Positions 21,101-30,779 of a DNA stretch of 64,000 nt are shown piece after piece (within the stretch, counting starts at the first letter, position 1; each line of letters opens with the position of its first letter). A model generated the notes under the pieces. That model searched no databases and was not told the DNA's origin. It was given only the letters and a program-made list of their open reading frames with translations. The position numbers were made by a program, and so were the translations under genes. The DNA comes from Prorocentrum cordatum. Lineage: Eukaryota; Sar; Dinophyceae; Prorocentrales; Prorocentraceae. The DNA lies in the NCBI GenBank assembly GCA_963575745.1, contig CAUYUJ010016060.1, positions 1,086,460 to 1,150,459 of the forward strand, given 5' to 3'.

Positions 21101-22295
21101 GGCCTTGGCCCCTCGCGCATTGCGTTTGCCCATGCAATGTGCGCGCGGGCCGCCGCGCGCGCGGCGGACTGTTGTTCCATGTAAGGTGCGCGTGGGCCGC
21201 CGCGTGCGCGGCGGCCCGTGGCCCCTCCCGCATGGTGCTTTCCATGCAGGATGCGCGTGCGCCGCCGAGCACGCGGCGGTCTTGGCCCCTCTCGCGCATG
21301 ATGTTTTTCCATGCAAGGTGCGCGTGGGCCGCCGCGCGCGCGCGGCGGCCTTGGCTTTTTGCGCATTGCATGTTTCCATGCGAGGTGCGCCTAGGGCGCA
21401 GCGCTTGCGCGGCGGTCCATTGCCATTCGAGCGCTGTTTTTTTTTTTCCCCATGCAAGATGCGCGCGGGCCGCCGCGCGCGCGGCAGCCCATTGGCTTTC
21501 GCGCGGTGTGTGCTTCTTATGCAACATGCGCGTGGGCCGCCGCGCGCGCGGCAGCCTGCCCCCCCCCCCCCCCCCCCGCATTTTGCGTTTGCTATGCAAG
21601 ATGCGTGCGGGCAGCCGCGCGCGCTGTGGCCTCTGCCCCTCGCGCATGGTGTTTTTGCCATGCAAGATGCGCGTGGGCCGCCGCGCGCGCGGCGGCCCCT
21701 AGCACACGCACGCGTTGCGCTTCTGTACAAGATGGGCGGTCCGCCGCGCGCGCGGCGGCCCATAGCACACTCGTGCATTGTGTTGTTGTTCATGCCAGGC
21801 GCGCGTGGGCCATCGCTCGCGCGGTGACGCTGGCGCCCCGCGCATTGCGCGCGCCCGTGCGAGATGCGCGCGGGGCGCCCTGCGCGCGGCGGGCCCCTGG
21901 CACACTCACGCATTGTGTTTTTTCCTTGCAAGGTGCGCGTGGGCCATCGCTCCCGCGGCGGCCTGGGCCCCTCGCGCAGTGTGTTTTGCGGTGCAAGACT
22001 CGCGTGGGGCGCCGCGCGCGCGGCGGCCCTTGGCCCCTCGCGCAATGCGTCTGTCATGCAATATTCGCGTGGGCTATCGCGCGCGCGGCGGCCCTTGGCG
22101 CCGCGCGCATTTTTTCCCCCCATCCAAGGTGCGCGTGGGCCGCCGCGCGCGCTGCGGCCCATGGCCCTCGCGAGGTATGTTTCCTATGCTAGTTGCGCGT
22201 GAGCCGCCGCGCGCGCGGCGGCTCTGGCGACTCGCGCATGTTTTTCTTCCCCATGCAAGATGCGCGCGGGCCGTCGCGCGCGCGGCGGCCCGCGA
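18115..22295 (+). repeat. Tandem array of about 60 GC-rich hairpins
   Basis: The unit is 60-72 bp: a spacer (CCATGCAAG, variable), ATGCGCGTG, a palindromic core GGCCGCCGCGCG/CGCGCGGCGGCC, then CATGGCCCCTCGCGCAT and a T-rich tail (TGTGTTTTTC). The outer ATGCGCG and CGCGCAT are also complementary, so each unit can form a nested hairpin of about 50 nt with a CG-alternating, Z-DNA-prone tip. Cores are well kept while spacers drift. Homopolymer T and C runs interrupt at 20710-20732, 20773-20786 and 21560-21577. Open frames of up to 595 codons on both strands follow from the lack of stops. Confidence 0.9.
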
Positions 22296-22332
22296 TCGGG
22301 AAGTCGCAAAGTCGTCCGCTCGCGCGTGCGGC

Positions 22333-23064
22333 GTGAACCCGCAGCAGTTGCCGATCGGATTTCCCATTCAACCTGCGGTCTTCACGTTTTGTGTTCGTCG
22401 GCTAGTGCAGCCTACTGTGTGTTGGCGCGCGCGTTCGCGTGTCGGTTTTGTTTTGTCCGCAATAGGAAAGCCGCCTTGCTTGCCTTGGAACTAACGTGAA
22501 CCCTCAGCGCTTGCCGATTGGATTTCCAGCTTCGCATGCGGTCTTTACGCCCTCGTCCATGGATGCAGCCTACAATGAGCCGACACGGGCGCGTGGCGGT
22601 TTCTGTATTTAGCGCTTGCTCATTTGAGTTCCAAGCTTACTTTGCGGTTTTTACGTTTTCGTAGATGGGTGCAGCTTTCAGTGCGCCGACGCGCGCGAGC
22701 GCGCGTGGTGGTGTCTGTGCTTCCCGCAATAGGAAAGTCGCCATGCTGGTCTGGGAGCTAGAAGTAAACCCTTCGCTGTCGCCGATGGGATTTCCCACGT
22801 ATCAAGCGGTCTTTACGTTTTCGTCCATTGGCGCGCCTACATTGCGCCGGCGCGCGCGTTTGCGTAGCGGTTTCTGTGTTGTCCGCGATAGGAATATCGC
22901 CGCGTTGGCTTGCGAACGGAAGCGAACCGCTTCTAGCGGTTGAAGATTGGGGTTCGAAGTCGGAATGCGGTCTTATGTTTTCGTCTACCGGTGCAGCCTA
23001 CAATGTGCCGGCGCGGGCGCGTGGCGGTTTTCGTCTTGTCGGCGATGGGAAAGGCGCCATGCGC
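22333..23064 (+). repeat. Roughly 150-bp satellite, five copies
   Basis: Units start near 22333, 22496, 22611 (short), 22760 and 22917. Shared phrases are GCCGATNGGATTTCC, GCGGTCTTTACGTTTTCGTC, GGTGCAGCCTACAATG, a CGGCGCGCGCG stretch, and TTTTGTCCGCAATAGGAAAG. It begins right where the hairpin array stops. Confidence 0.8.
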
Positions 23065-23072
23065 GGGTATTT

Positions 23073-23133
23073 GCACTTCGGGCATCCCTTTAGGATGCCC
23101 GAAGTGCATTCACCGGAGTGTACTCTGGTGAAT
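23073..23133. repeat. Two adjacent stem-loops
   Basis: GCACTTCGGGCATCC (23073-23087) pairs perfectly with 23093-23107 around the loop CTTTA. ATTCACCGGAGT immediately follows and pairs 11 of 12 with ACTCTGGTGAAT around GT. No poly-T follows. Confidence 0.8.
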
Positions 23134-23179
23134 GCGTTTTGGCGAGGCGATGGGGCTGAGAGCGCATTCGTTGTGAGTG

Positions 23180-23330
23180 CGCGCGCCGAGTGTCGGCGCT
23201 GAATGTCGGCGCCGAGTGCGACTGCCGAGCGTCGGCGCCGAGTGTCGGTGCCGAGCGTCGGTGCCAAGCGTCGGCGTCGATCGTCGTTGACGCGCCGAGT
23301 GTCGGCGCCGATCGTCGTTGACGCGGGGGG
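23180..23330 (+). repeat. 13-bp GTGTCGGCGCCGA repeat
   Basis: About ten variants of GTGTCGGCGCCGA; the internal GGCGCC is palindromic. Two GATCGTCGTTGACGCG insertions near the end. Confidence 0.8.
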
Positions 23331-24368
23331 TCTCTGAAGGCCTGCCCCCCCCCCGTGCGAACCCAGTGCAGGAATCTGTCCCTGGACGCGGAATGCCAAG
23401 GCGGTCGCGGAGACGTCCCCGGCGGTCCAGATTGCTCTGCTTTCTGTTTTGTTTTTTTGCATGCGCAGTAGAGCGCCGCGAATACTTGTTATGTTAAGTG
23501 CCCCCCCCACAGGTTCTTTTCATGTTTGGTTTACTTTACGTGTGCAGTTCAGTAGGATTAGTGAGAGGAGGGGTGAAGGATGAATGCTGCTAACAAAACT
23601 CAATGAGGAGGAGTATTGGAGCACAGTGTAGAAAAAAGGAAGGGAAATATTAGCCAAGCGAAAGAGAACGGAGGCCGACGCATCATCAACGCGAGAGAGA
23701 GAGAGAGAAAGAGCGAGAGAAAGACGGGCGCGGTCTCTTTTCTTATGGCCACAAGTTTGCCCTGCCTCTTCTTGCAACTAACATGGGTGAGCTGATGTCA
23801 GTTCTTTCCGTGCTAGGTCGCGAATCAAGTCGCAGTACAATTTTATCATTGCGGTTCCTTCTCCTTTCCTTCCTTGCTCCCTCCCTTTGCCTTCCGAAGC
23901 GAGTGGGTAGGGGGGGGAGAGAGAGAGAGAGAGAGAAAGGGGCGGAAGAGGGGAGGGACGGGGGCCATGGCCAGCAAGCCGCGGGAGCAGGGCCACGGGC
24001 CCCCACCGGGTCTCCATCGTGGCTCATGTTTTGAGCTCCGTGCAATTGCTTCGACGAGAACCTCCAGAAACGCCCGACAATAACCGAAAAGATACCGTCG
24101 ACGCCGTCCTCCCAATTGCCGAAGTCGGCGGGGACGGCGGCGACGTCGGCGACTATGGCAATGCTGGCGGCGTGTCCTCTGGAGGTTTCCTCCTCGTCTC
24201 CTCCCCCTTTAGCCACGCGCAGAGAGGGGTTGGTGGAGGGGGGGTTTTCAGCAGCACCTCTGCTTCTCAAAAGGGGCGGCCCCTATCTACAGATGCAAGG
24301 CCGGCGCTTTCTGAGAAGCAGCCTCCTTCCAAGGGGCCCTCCCCCCCGTCCCTCCACCCCCTTGCCTG
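23331..24368. other. Unassigned, with short GA runs
   Basis: GA runs at 23692-23730 and 23917-23940. No gene or element recognised. Confidence 0.35.
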
Positions 24369-24492
24369 GCATCGCTCGAACGTGTGCATTTTTCTCCCCG
24401 GCGAGGACCTTCGAGGAGCATCCTCCACCATCTGGCGAAAAAACCACGCACGAAACTGGAAAAACACAGGGAACGGACGTCCGAGCGATGGC
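24369..24492 (+). mobile_element. Family B element, copy 4
   Basis: GGCATCGCTCGAACGTGTGC at the left, ACGGACGTCCGAGCGATGGC at the right. With the flanking bases the ends extend to CTGGC/GCCAG. Confidence 0.8.
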
Positions 24493-24699
24493 CAGCTTGT
24501 GGCCGCCGCCAGCCTCCGCCCCCCCCCCCTCAGCCTCGCCCCGCCCCCGCCCCCGCCGGCGCGCGAGGACTACCCGCGGCTGGTGCGCCGACCCCCGCCG
24601 CGGACCGCTTCCCTCCCGCGCTCGCCAGCCGTACTCCTCCTCCCCCTCCCAACCCAGCTTTCTCGTCGCCTTCCCCCCTCTTCTCTTTCCCCCCCATTC

Positions 24700-24935
24700 T
24701 CTTTCCCCTCCTCCTCCTCGCCATCCTCCTCCCGGTGAGTAGTATTATCCTCCTCTGCCTCGCCCCTTCTCCTCCTCGCCCCTCTCCTCCTCCTCCTCCT
24801 CCTCGCCCCTTCTCCTCCTCCTCGCCCCTTCTCCTCCTCCTCGCCCCTTCTCCTCCTCCTCGCCCCTTCTCCTCCTCCTCCTCCTCCTCCTCGCCCCTTT
24901 TCCTCCTCGCCCCTCTCCTCCTGCGCCACCTCCTC
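24700..24935 (+). repeat. CTCCTCCTCGCCCCTT minisatellite
   Basis: Six or more units of CTCCTCCTCGCCCCTT with varying numbers of CTC, embedded in a wider pyrimidine tract. Confidence 0.85.
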
Positions 24936-25020
24936 CCTCCCCAGCGACGGCGGGCCTCCTGCTCCTCACGGGAGAACCGTCAGGAACAGGGAGGGGGGTT
25001 GGGAGGAAGCAGAGAGATTC

Positions 25021-25184
25021 TACGGTCGAGTCTGGCACGCCCCTCTGCAGGAGGAGTATACAAAAATAGTAAAAAATACTCTGGGGACGATTTTTGTTCG
25101 GCTATGTTTGACCTGTTTGGGGTATGGTTGGGGTATTTTTATTTTTCGTCCAAAATCCGCCTGTAGGGGGACATGCTCGACCTA
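25021..25184 (+). mobile_element. Family A element, copy 5 (diverged)
   Basis: Left end ACGGTCGAGTCTGGCACGC then CTCTGCAGGAGG; right end TTTCGTCCAAAATCCGCC then TGTAGGGGGACATGCTCGAC. Both ends share substitutions at the GGGCC position, so the pair seems to have kept its complementarity. Confidence 0.75.
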
Positions 25185-25389
25185 AATCTACGGGCGTTGG
25201 CGGGACTGGGTGAAGTGGGACATGGTTTGGTAATGTGCACCGGGGGTTGCCCCCCCCCCCCCCCGCCCCGTGCCTCTAACCGGCATTGCCGCCAGCCGAA
25301 CAAGAATCACAGGCTAATTACGGCAGACCTGGTCCAGTGGTTCTGGCCGTTTTGGGGGGGGTCGGGGCCGTGCTGTGCCCGAGTGCACG

Positions 25390-25569
25390 TACAGTCGGGG
25401 CCCTGAAGAAGGAACCCTTTTCGTTGGAGAGGGGCTCCGTGTTCCTTAATTGTTTCGCAGCTTGCCCTGGATTTTCCTGAGGTTTTCGATCGGACATCGA
25501 AGCTCAACTTATGGAAAATAGGGGCCTCGTTCCTTATTTAGGGTTCCTTAGGTCAACGCCTCGACTGTA
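25390..25569 (+). mobile_element. Family C element, copy 2
   Basis: 180 bp from TACAGTCGGGGCCCTGAAGA to GTCAACGCCTCGACTGTA. Almost identical by eye to copy 3 at 42766, including AACCCTTTTCGTTGG and TTATGGAAAATAGGGGCCTC. Confidence 0.85.
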
Positions 25570-25730
25570 CGAGTGCTTGGTTGGACGCACGAGCGCTCGG
25601 TTCCTGCCGCCTCCGGGGGGGGGGGGGATGGAGGCGCACCCCGGCGGGCGGGGCTCATCCTCGGCGCCGCCCGATGAGCAGCGCTGCGCCCGCGCCGCCG
25701 CCGCCGCCCAGAGAGGGTCGCCTGCGGGCG

Positions 25731-26046
25731 AGCTCGGGTCGGACGCACGTCAGCTCACGAAGAACGGTACGTCGTGGACTGCTCGCCTCCGGGGGCGGCG
25801 GAGCCAGGAGGAGGAGGAGGAGGAGGAGGAGGAGGAGGATGAGGAGGAGGAGGAGGAGGAGGAGAAGAAGGACAGAGAAGAGCAAGAGGACGAGGACGAA
25901 GAGGAGGAGGAGGAGGAGGAACGATGGACAGAAGAGGAGGGAGGGCCCTTGCCGCCGCCGCGCCCAGGGTCAGCTGCGTGAGCTCGGGTAGGACGATGTT
26001 CAGTTGGCAAAGAAGGATATGTCGTGGACTTCTCGCCATCGGGGAC
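25731..26046 (+). repeat. 65-bp direct repeats around a GGA tract
   Basis: GAGCTCGGGTCGGACG through GTCGTGGACTGCTCGCC (25731-25796) recurs as GAGCTCGGGTAGGACG through GTCGTGGACTTCTCGCC (25981-26046), 250 bp apart. Between them is a nearly pure GGA run (25808-25921). The arrangement suggests a tandem duplication with later repeat expansion. Confidence 0.75.
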
Positions 26047-26379
26047 GCCTGTCGGTGAGAAGATGTATGGTCACTTCCCCCGCGCGCGTACTTTGAGCCT
26101 GATCAGCGTGTTAGCTTATTCGTCGGGATGGTGTGCAGAAGTCGTTTTCCCAGGGGAGGCCAATGTGGTATGCAACCCCTCTCCACTGTCTTCTGCCGGA
26201 CCAGCTTGTTTATGGGGGTGGTGTACAACAGTCATGTTCCTATTTGTCCTAGGGCCGTTTGTCAGTTCAGGCTCCAACGGTGGCACGACAGGCTATGAGC
26301 TTTCAGGGCCGCCCTGGGGCAGGCGTCCCCGATGGCGGAAAAACATGTATGTTACAATTTGTCGTTCGTTTGGAAAGGG
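26047..26379. other. Unassigned sequence
   Basis: TCGTCGGGATGGTGTGCAG and TATGGGGGTGGTGTACAACA resemble each other (26116, 26210), but no unit can be defined. No gene seen. Confidence 0.3.
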
Positions 26380-26536
26380 TTACCAGCCTCGAACGTATCC
26401 CTATCCCTAAGATTGACACGCCAAAAGGCGATGACAATCTTAGGGAAGGCCCTCAAATAATAAGGGAATCCCTAAGATTGGCATCGTGATGAGGAGGTGC
26501 CCAGCATAGGGATAGGGATATGTTCCAGGCTGGTAA
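26380..26536. mobile_element. Fold-back element with 30-bp inverted repeats
   Basis: The left arm TTACCAGCCTCGAACGTATC ends CCTATCCCTA (26380-26409). The right arm (26507-26536) is its complement with two mismatches. Inside, CCTAAGATTG and CAATCTTAGG form a second hairpin, and CCTAAGATTGG recurs at 26470. No coding capacity. Confidence 0.75.
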
Positions 26537-26999
26537 AAGGGTGGTTGAGACCTGGGGCCGACCGGTCTCGGTCTTGCTCTGTCTTTTGGCGCGCTGTTGA
26601 TGAGCGGCGTCACGGTCTGGTGCGGTCTCGACCCGTTCCGCGACCGACCCATGACCCACCCGCGCCGCGACCCACCCGCGACCCACCCGGCCTGTGCCTC
26701 GTCCCATCCGTGACACCGTTTCAATTAGATCGTCGCATTGCGGCGAGCCGACTCCGAACACAAGATGGCCGCCTGCAGCGAGCTGATTTGCACTGGCGTT
26801 GAAAAGCACCGCTGTGCGCCCCAGCACGGGCGTCCCCTCACACTTTCCCGCAATGCCGTGGAACAATCGTATAGGTATGGCTTAGTTAGAATGCTACGCT
26901 GTAAGAATCGAGATATCTCGCCAGACACTATGTATGATAATGTGTTGCTCCCTCGCCACGGAACGGTTTTGTGTCGTTCAGTTTCTGCTGTCCCATCTT
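26537..26999. other. Unassigned sequence
   Basis: GACCCACCCGCGACCCACCC steps at 26640-26690 are a short tandem repeat. No gene recognised. Confidence 0.35.
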
Positions 27000-27345
27000 T
27001 GTATGCATGTATGCCTGTAAGTATGTATGTATGTATGTATGCATGTATGCATGTATGCATGTATGCCTGTATGTATGTATGTATGTATGTATGTATGTAT
27101 GTATGTATGTATGTATGTATGTATGTATGTGTGTGTGTATGTATGTATGTATGTATGTATGTGTATGTATGCATGTGTGTATGTGTGTATGTATGTATGT
27201 ATGTATGTATGCATGCATGCATGCATGCATGCATGTATGTATGTATGTATGTATGTATGTATGTATGTATGTATGTATGTATGTATGTATGGATGTATGT
27301 ATGTGTGTATGTGTATATGTGTGAATGTGCGTATGTATGGATATA
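27000..27345. repeat. GTAT tetranucleotide microsatellite
   Basis: About 80 GTAT units with GCAT and GTGT variants. The Met-Tyr-Val-Cys peptides read through it are an artefact. Confidence 0.95.
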
Positions 27346-28254
27346 GTTGTGTGTTGTTATTCTCTCATTCTATACACATATGTACATGTATGTACATGTG
27401 TATGCACGTGTACATCTATATATACACATTTAAATATGTGTGTCACGTATCCATGTGTACGGCCATATGCTTGTCTTGTACGTTGCCCCCCGACCCTCCC
27501 GTCTCGCGTCGCTGTCCGTTCGAAGCGGAGGTGCTTCTGAATGCCGCGCCCATTCCGCCCCACGCGGAGCGCAGCTTCCACTTCAACAAGTTTCGGGCGG
27601 CATTGCCCCTCTTGGGATCTCGGATGTGAGGGAGGGGGCCGGTGGTTAAGGTCGGGGGCGTTGAAGAGGGGAATGAGGACTATGGCGGCGTATGTATCAT
27701 TGCCAGGGCAATGCAGTCTCCCAGGTATGATACTTCTTCGTTCAACACGCGCCCTGGCTTCCCTTCGTCCGTGCACGTGCCAAGGCAACGGTACCCAATC
27801 CCCCGCTTCCTGGCCCCCTCTTCGGCGCATCCGAGCGGGAGATGAGGGGGGAGCCCGGGGTGCGGGAGAACATCGGGCAGGTGGGAGGGCGAGGTGGAGT
27901 GGGTAAAGAGGTCGAGGGTGATGGCACGTAGGAGTGCAAATGGGGGAACGGGAGACGTGGAAGGCGACAATGCCTTGGTGTTCTTTGTATTCTCGCCATC
28001 GTCTTCACTCAAGAGGCTAACACCAGCCCGCTGACTCCGGAAAGGTAGAGGGGGCGATTGTGATCTATGGTGCACGGGTTGCCCGATCCGGGTAACGCGC
28101 AGGAGGACGACAGAGAGCGATGAGACGCCTAGGAGGGGCAGGGAGGCAAGGGAAATTGGGAGGGCGGGCATGAGGTTGGGGCGTTGTTGTTCCCCATGCT
28201 CGAAGTACGGGGTTATTGTTGGTAGTGTCACGCCTCCATCTCCTTACATCTCTC
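27346..28254. other. Unassigned sequence
   Basis: A small palindrome, CATTGCCAGGGCAATG, lies at 27698-27713. 27840-27960 is G-rich. No gene supported. Confidence 0.35.
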
Positions 28255-28555
28255 CCGCTTCCCTCCCACACTCATGCTGAGGCCACCTCAGGCTCGCTCA
28301 GGCACGCTCACACGTGGAACCACTCAGATTCAGACTCACTCTTACCTGGGCTTTTACTCAAATTCAGACTTCTCATGCTCAGGCGCTCACTGGCAGTCAC
28401 ACTCTCTGACACTCCGAGCCACTCATGCTTGCACTTACCCGATATCAAATTCACTAGCGCCCCGAATCATTCAATGAGACTCGTACTCAGACTGACTCGT
28501 ACTTACGCTTTGTCACGCTCAGACCTACTCACACGCAGACTCGCTGCTCGATCTT
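28255..28555 (+). repeat. Degenerate CTCAGACTCACTC repeat
   Basis: About 300 bp of loose CACTCAGACTCACTCTTAC-like steps, 10-12 bp each. Not seen elsewhere in the window. Confidence 0.65.
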
Positions 28556-28568
28556 AGCCACTATCCCA

Positions 28569-28860
28569 GTGGAGCCGCCAGGGGGGGTTACACAGGCCCG
28601 TTCGCGCTAATCTTTCGGCGATGTCGCAGGCGCATCGCCCGTTTTGGCGCCTCGGACGCCTCACTCTGGAGGGCCGCATGACCACCGCGATGTAGCAGGC
28701 AGGACACTTGAACCTCCCAAGGAGGAGCCGCCAGGGAGGTATCACATGGGCCAGTTCGCGCCTAGATTACGGGGATGTCTGAGGCCGTTCGGAATAAACG
28801 CGTGTCTTTTCAGAGCCGCATGACCACCGCGATCTACCAGCGCGAAAATCTCCCAATCAG
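28569..28860 (+). repeat. Roughly 155-bp tandem duplication
   Basis: GGAGCCGCCAGGG then CCCGTTCGCGC, and later GCCGCATGACCACCGCGAT, occur twice (from about 28571 and from about 28725) in the same order. Confidence 0.75.
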
Positions 28861-28919
28861 TGAGTCTTTGTGGGTATGGTCTGCACACGCGCGCGGCCTA
28901 GCAGGCGGGCTCACCGCGT

Positions 28920-29030
28920 AGTGCTCGTGGGGCCGTGTCGGATCTCTTGGGGGTCTTCTGGGCCCTGTCGGCCTCTCTTGGGCCTCTCGGGGCCATCTCG
29001 GTGTCCCTTGGAACATCTTGGTGTGGGTCC
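28920..29030 (+). repeat. Short 12-mer array
   Basis: GGGGCCGTGTCGG, GGGCCTCTCGGGGCC and similar steps, related to the GGGGGCCTCTTG arrays. Confidence 0.6.
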
Positions 29031-30124
29031 AGCTCCCTGGTCTGAGTCTCGCATCATCTCTACGCTCCTCCGTGCTGTCGGTTTGGCTCCAAGATGCGAG
29101 CATCGCTGCCGCCCCCCTCCGCAAAGAACAACAGTCAAACTGCCACCGCACAATTACGCCAGGCTCGCGCCGTGTCGGCCCGGCGGCGGCTGCGGTGCCG
29201 CGATTTCAGGGTTGATGACCGCCTGTGGTTAAGGATCGGCGACAGTGGCACGAACTTGGCGTGCGCTGGAGCCGTGGCACAGGGAGCCTCGCCTGCGCCT
29301 GCAGGCGCCCTGCAGGCGCCCATGGCAGCCCTGCAGGCGAGAAGCCGCCGGAGATTGCTGCGGTTGGGAGAAGAGGCCACCGTCACGATCATCGTAACGA
29401 GCAGCACGGACGATACGTACAGCGTACATCTGGCACGAGGTGTAGGAGCAACAAGTTCGGCGGCGGCGGCGGCCCCAGCGCGGGCGTTCAAGGTTGAACG
29501 CTGTCAGTGGGCCTGAGTCGATTGTTTCCGAGCGACGAACGTCATTGGAGAGCCGCGATCGTTGAAGGTTGAGCGATCCGCGCAGTGTCAGAAACGATCG
29601 CGCAAGTCGTCGCGACCCGAACCAGCCATATTTTAGGAGGGCCACCCTTGTGTCTTTGGTGTTTGGGCTCTGCACCTTGGAATATGTTTTTGTTTGTTTA
29701 TTTGTTTGTGTGTGTGTGTGTGTGTCATGAGGCCTTGCACCTTAGGTAAAAGGGGGCGTTTTTGTTGACCCATTGTTTTACTGACCAGTCGAGAGCCCCG
29801 CGGCAGCTCACGTTATTTTGGCCATGGCTCAGTTGTCGCCACGCTGCGAGTGCGCAGTTGCTGCCTCTACTTGGCGCCCCGTCGTTCGTCTTGGGGCAGG
29901 TTCGGGGCTGTTTTGGGGCCGTCTTGGTGGCTGGCCTGTTGCTTTTCGGGTACACTCGGGTGCATCTTTTGGACCGTCTGGGGGCACGCAGACGGCCAAC
30001 TGGAGCCTGCCGGAAGCGATGCGGCGAGACAGCAGCAACAAACAAACCTTGAAGGCAATTCGGTGGCCGAGAACGAAGTGACCCCAGCGGGAAATTTAGT
30101 TTCGGTTTCGTTGCTGGTTCGCGC
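29031..30124. other. Unassigned; one weak coding candidate
   Basis: A 140-codon plus-strand frame (29094-29516) is not low-complexity, but matches nothing I know and is paralleled by a 148-codon minus-strand frame. A TTTG/GT microsatellite lies at 29684-29726. 29890-29990 has weak 12-mer character. Confidence 0.3.
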
Positions 30125-30400
30125 GTTCGGGCGAGGCGAAGCTGCGGGAGGACGACGATGTGCCGGCGTAGCTAGGGCCAAGTCGTAAAACGACATTTCT
30201 TCCAGTGGAACAATTTTTCCAATGGCTGTCCCACCCAGTTCTCGTTTGGTTGTCCCGCCGTTGTCCCGTGAATGTCTCGTGGGTTGTTTTGCGGACTGTT
30301 GTCCCGCGGACAATTTTGTTGGTTGTACCGTGAATGTCCCGCGGATTGTCCGTGGGTTGTCACGTGCATACCCCGTGGGTTGTCCCAGGCTTGCCCAGTA
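30125..30400 (+). repeat. GGTTGTCCCG array, relative of the 9.7-kb array
   Basis: Starts with GGGCGAGGCGAAGCTGCGGG and TAGCTAGGGCCAAGTCGTA, as at 9672 and 9721, then runs into GTTGTCCCG steps of about 10-14 bp. The shared leader shows this is the same composite repeat, not just similar low-complexity sequence. Confidence 0.75.
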
Positions 30401-30526
30401 GGAAATGTACATCGGAATGCAAACCTCATTGAAAATTGGATGCAACTCTAAGTGCAAGCCGAACCTCAAGACGACGTGTAAACCGAAATGACATTTGCAT
30501 TTGCATCGAAATGTAAACCTATATCC

Positions 30527-30561
30527 AAATCGAGATGAGCATCAAAATCGAGATGAGCATC
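30527..30561 (+). repeat. 17-bp AAATCGAGATGAGCATC duplication
   Basis: Two adjacent copies, preceded by looser relatives from 30484. Confidence 0.8.
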
Positions 30562-30779
30562 CAATGGTCCACTTAGGACGCCCAGCGCGCGCGGCGAGGT
30601 TCTTTCCCGCGCGGTTTTCGGGGTGACACGCCTCGCCCTTGTGTTGCTTCACATCGTGGCTCCACGTTGCCGCCATTTTGATTCCTCGCTCGGTATTCGG
30701 GATGGCGCGCGTCACCCTTGTGTTGTTTCGTATTGCATGGTCCCGTCAGCATTATTGTTGTTGCCTTCCCCACTCTGGT

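Noticed and set aside
18115-22295. CRISPR array (repeats with variable spacers)
   Set aside because: Units vary in length and core sequence, spacers are related to each other rather than unique, no cas-like genes are near, and the setting is eukaryotic.
22930-22990. tRNA-like B box GGTTCGAAGTC
   Set aside because: No cloverleaf could be drawn, no A box at the right distance, and the block is one unit of a tandem satellite whose other units lack the motif.
23073-23107. Bacterial rho-independent terminator
   Set aside because: A perfect stem-loop, but it has no following T run and sits beside a eukaryotic satellite.
27027-27629. Tyr/Cys/Met-rich repeat protein
   Set aside because: A direct reading of the GTAT microsatellite.
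29094-29516. 140-codon plus-strand gene
   Set aside because: Balanced composition, but no known domain, no supporting splice context, and an equally long minus-strand frame covers it.
30650-30700. Dinoflagellate spliced-leader relict near GCCGCCATTTTG
   Set aside because: Only the CCATTTTG part fits; the GGCTCAAG end is missing.
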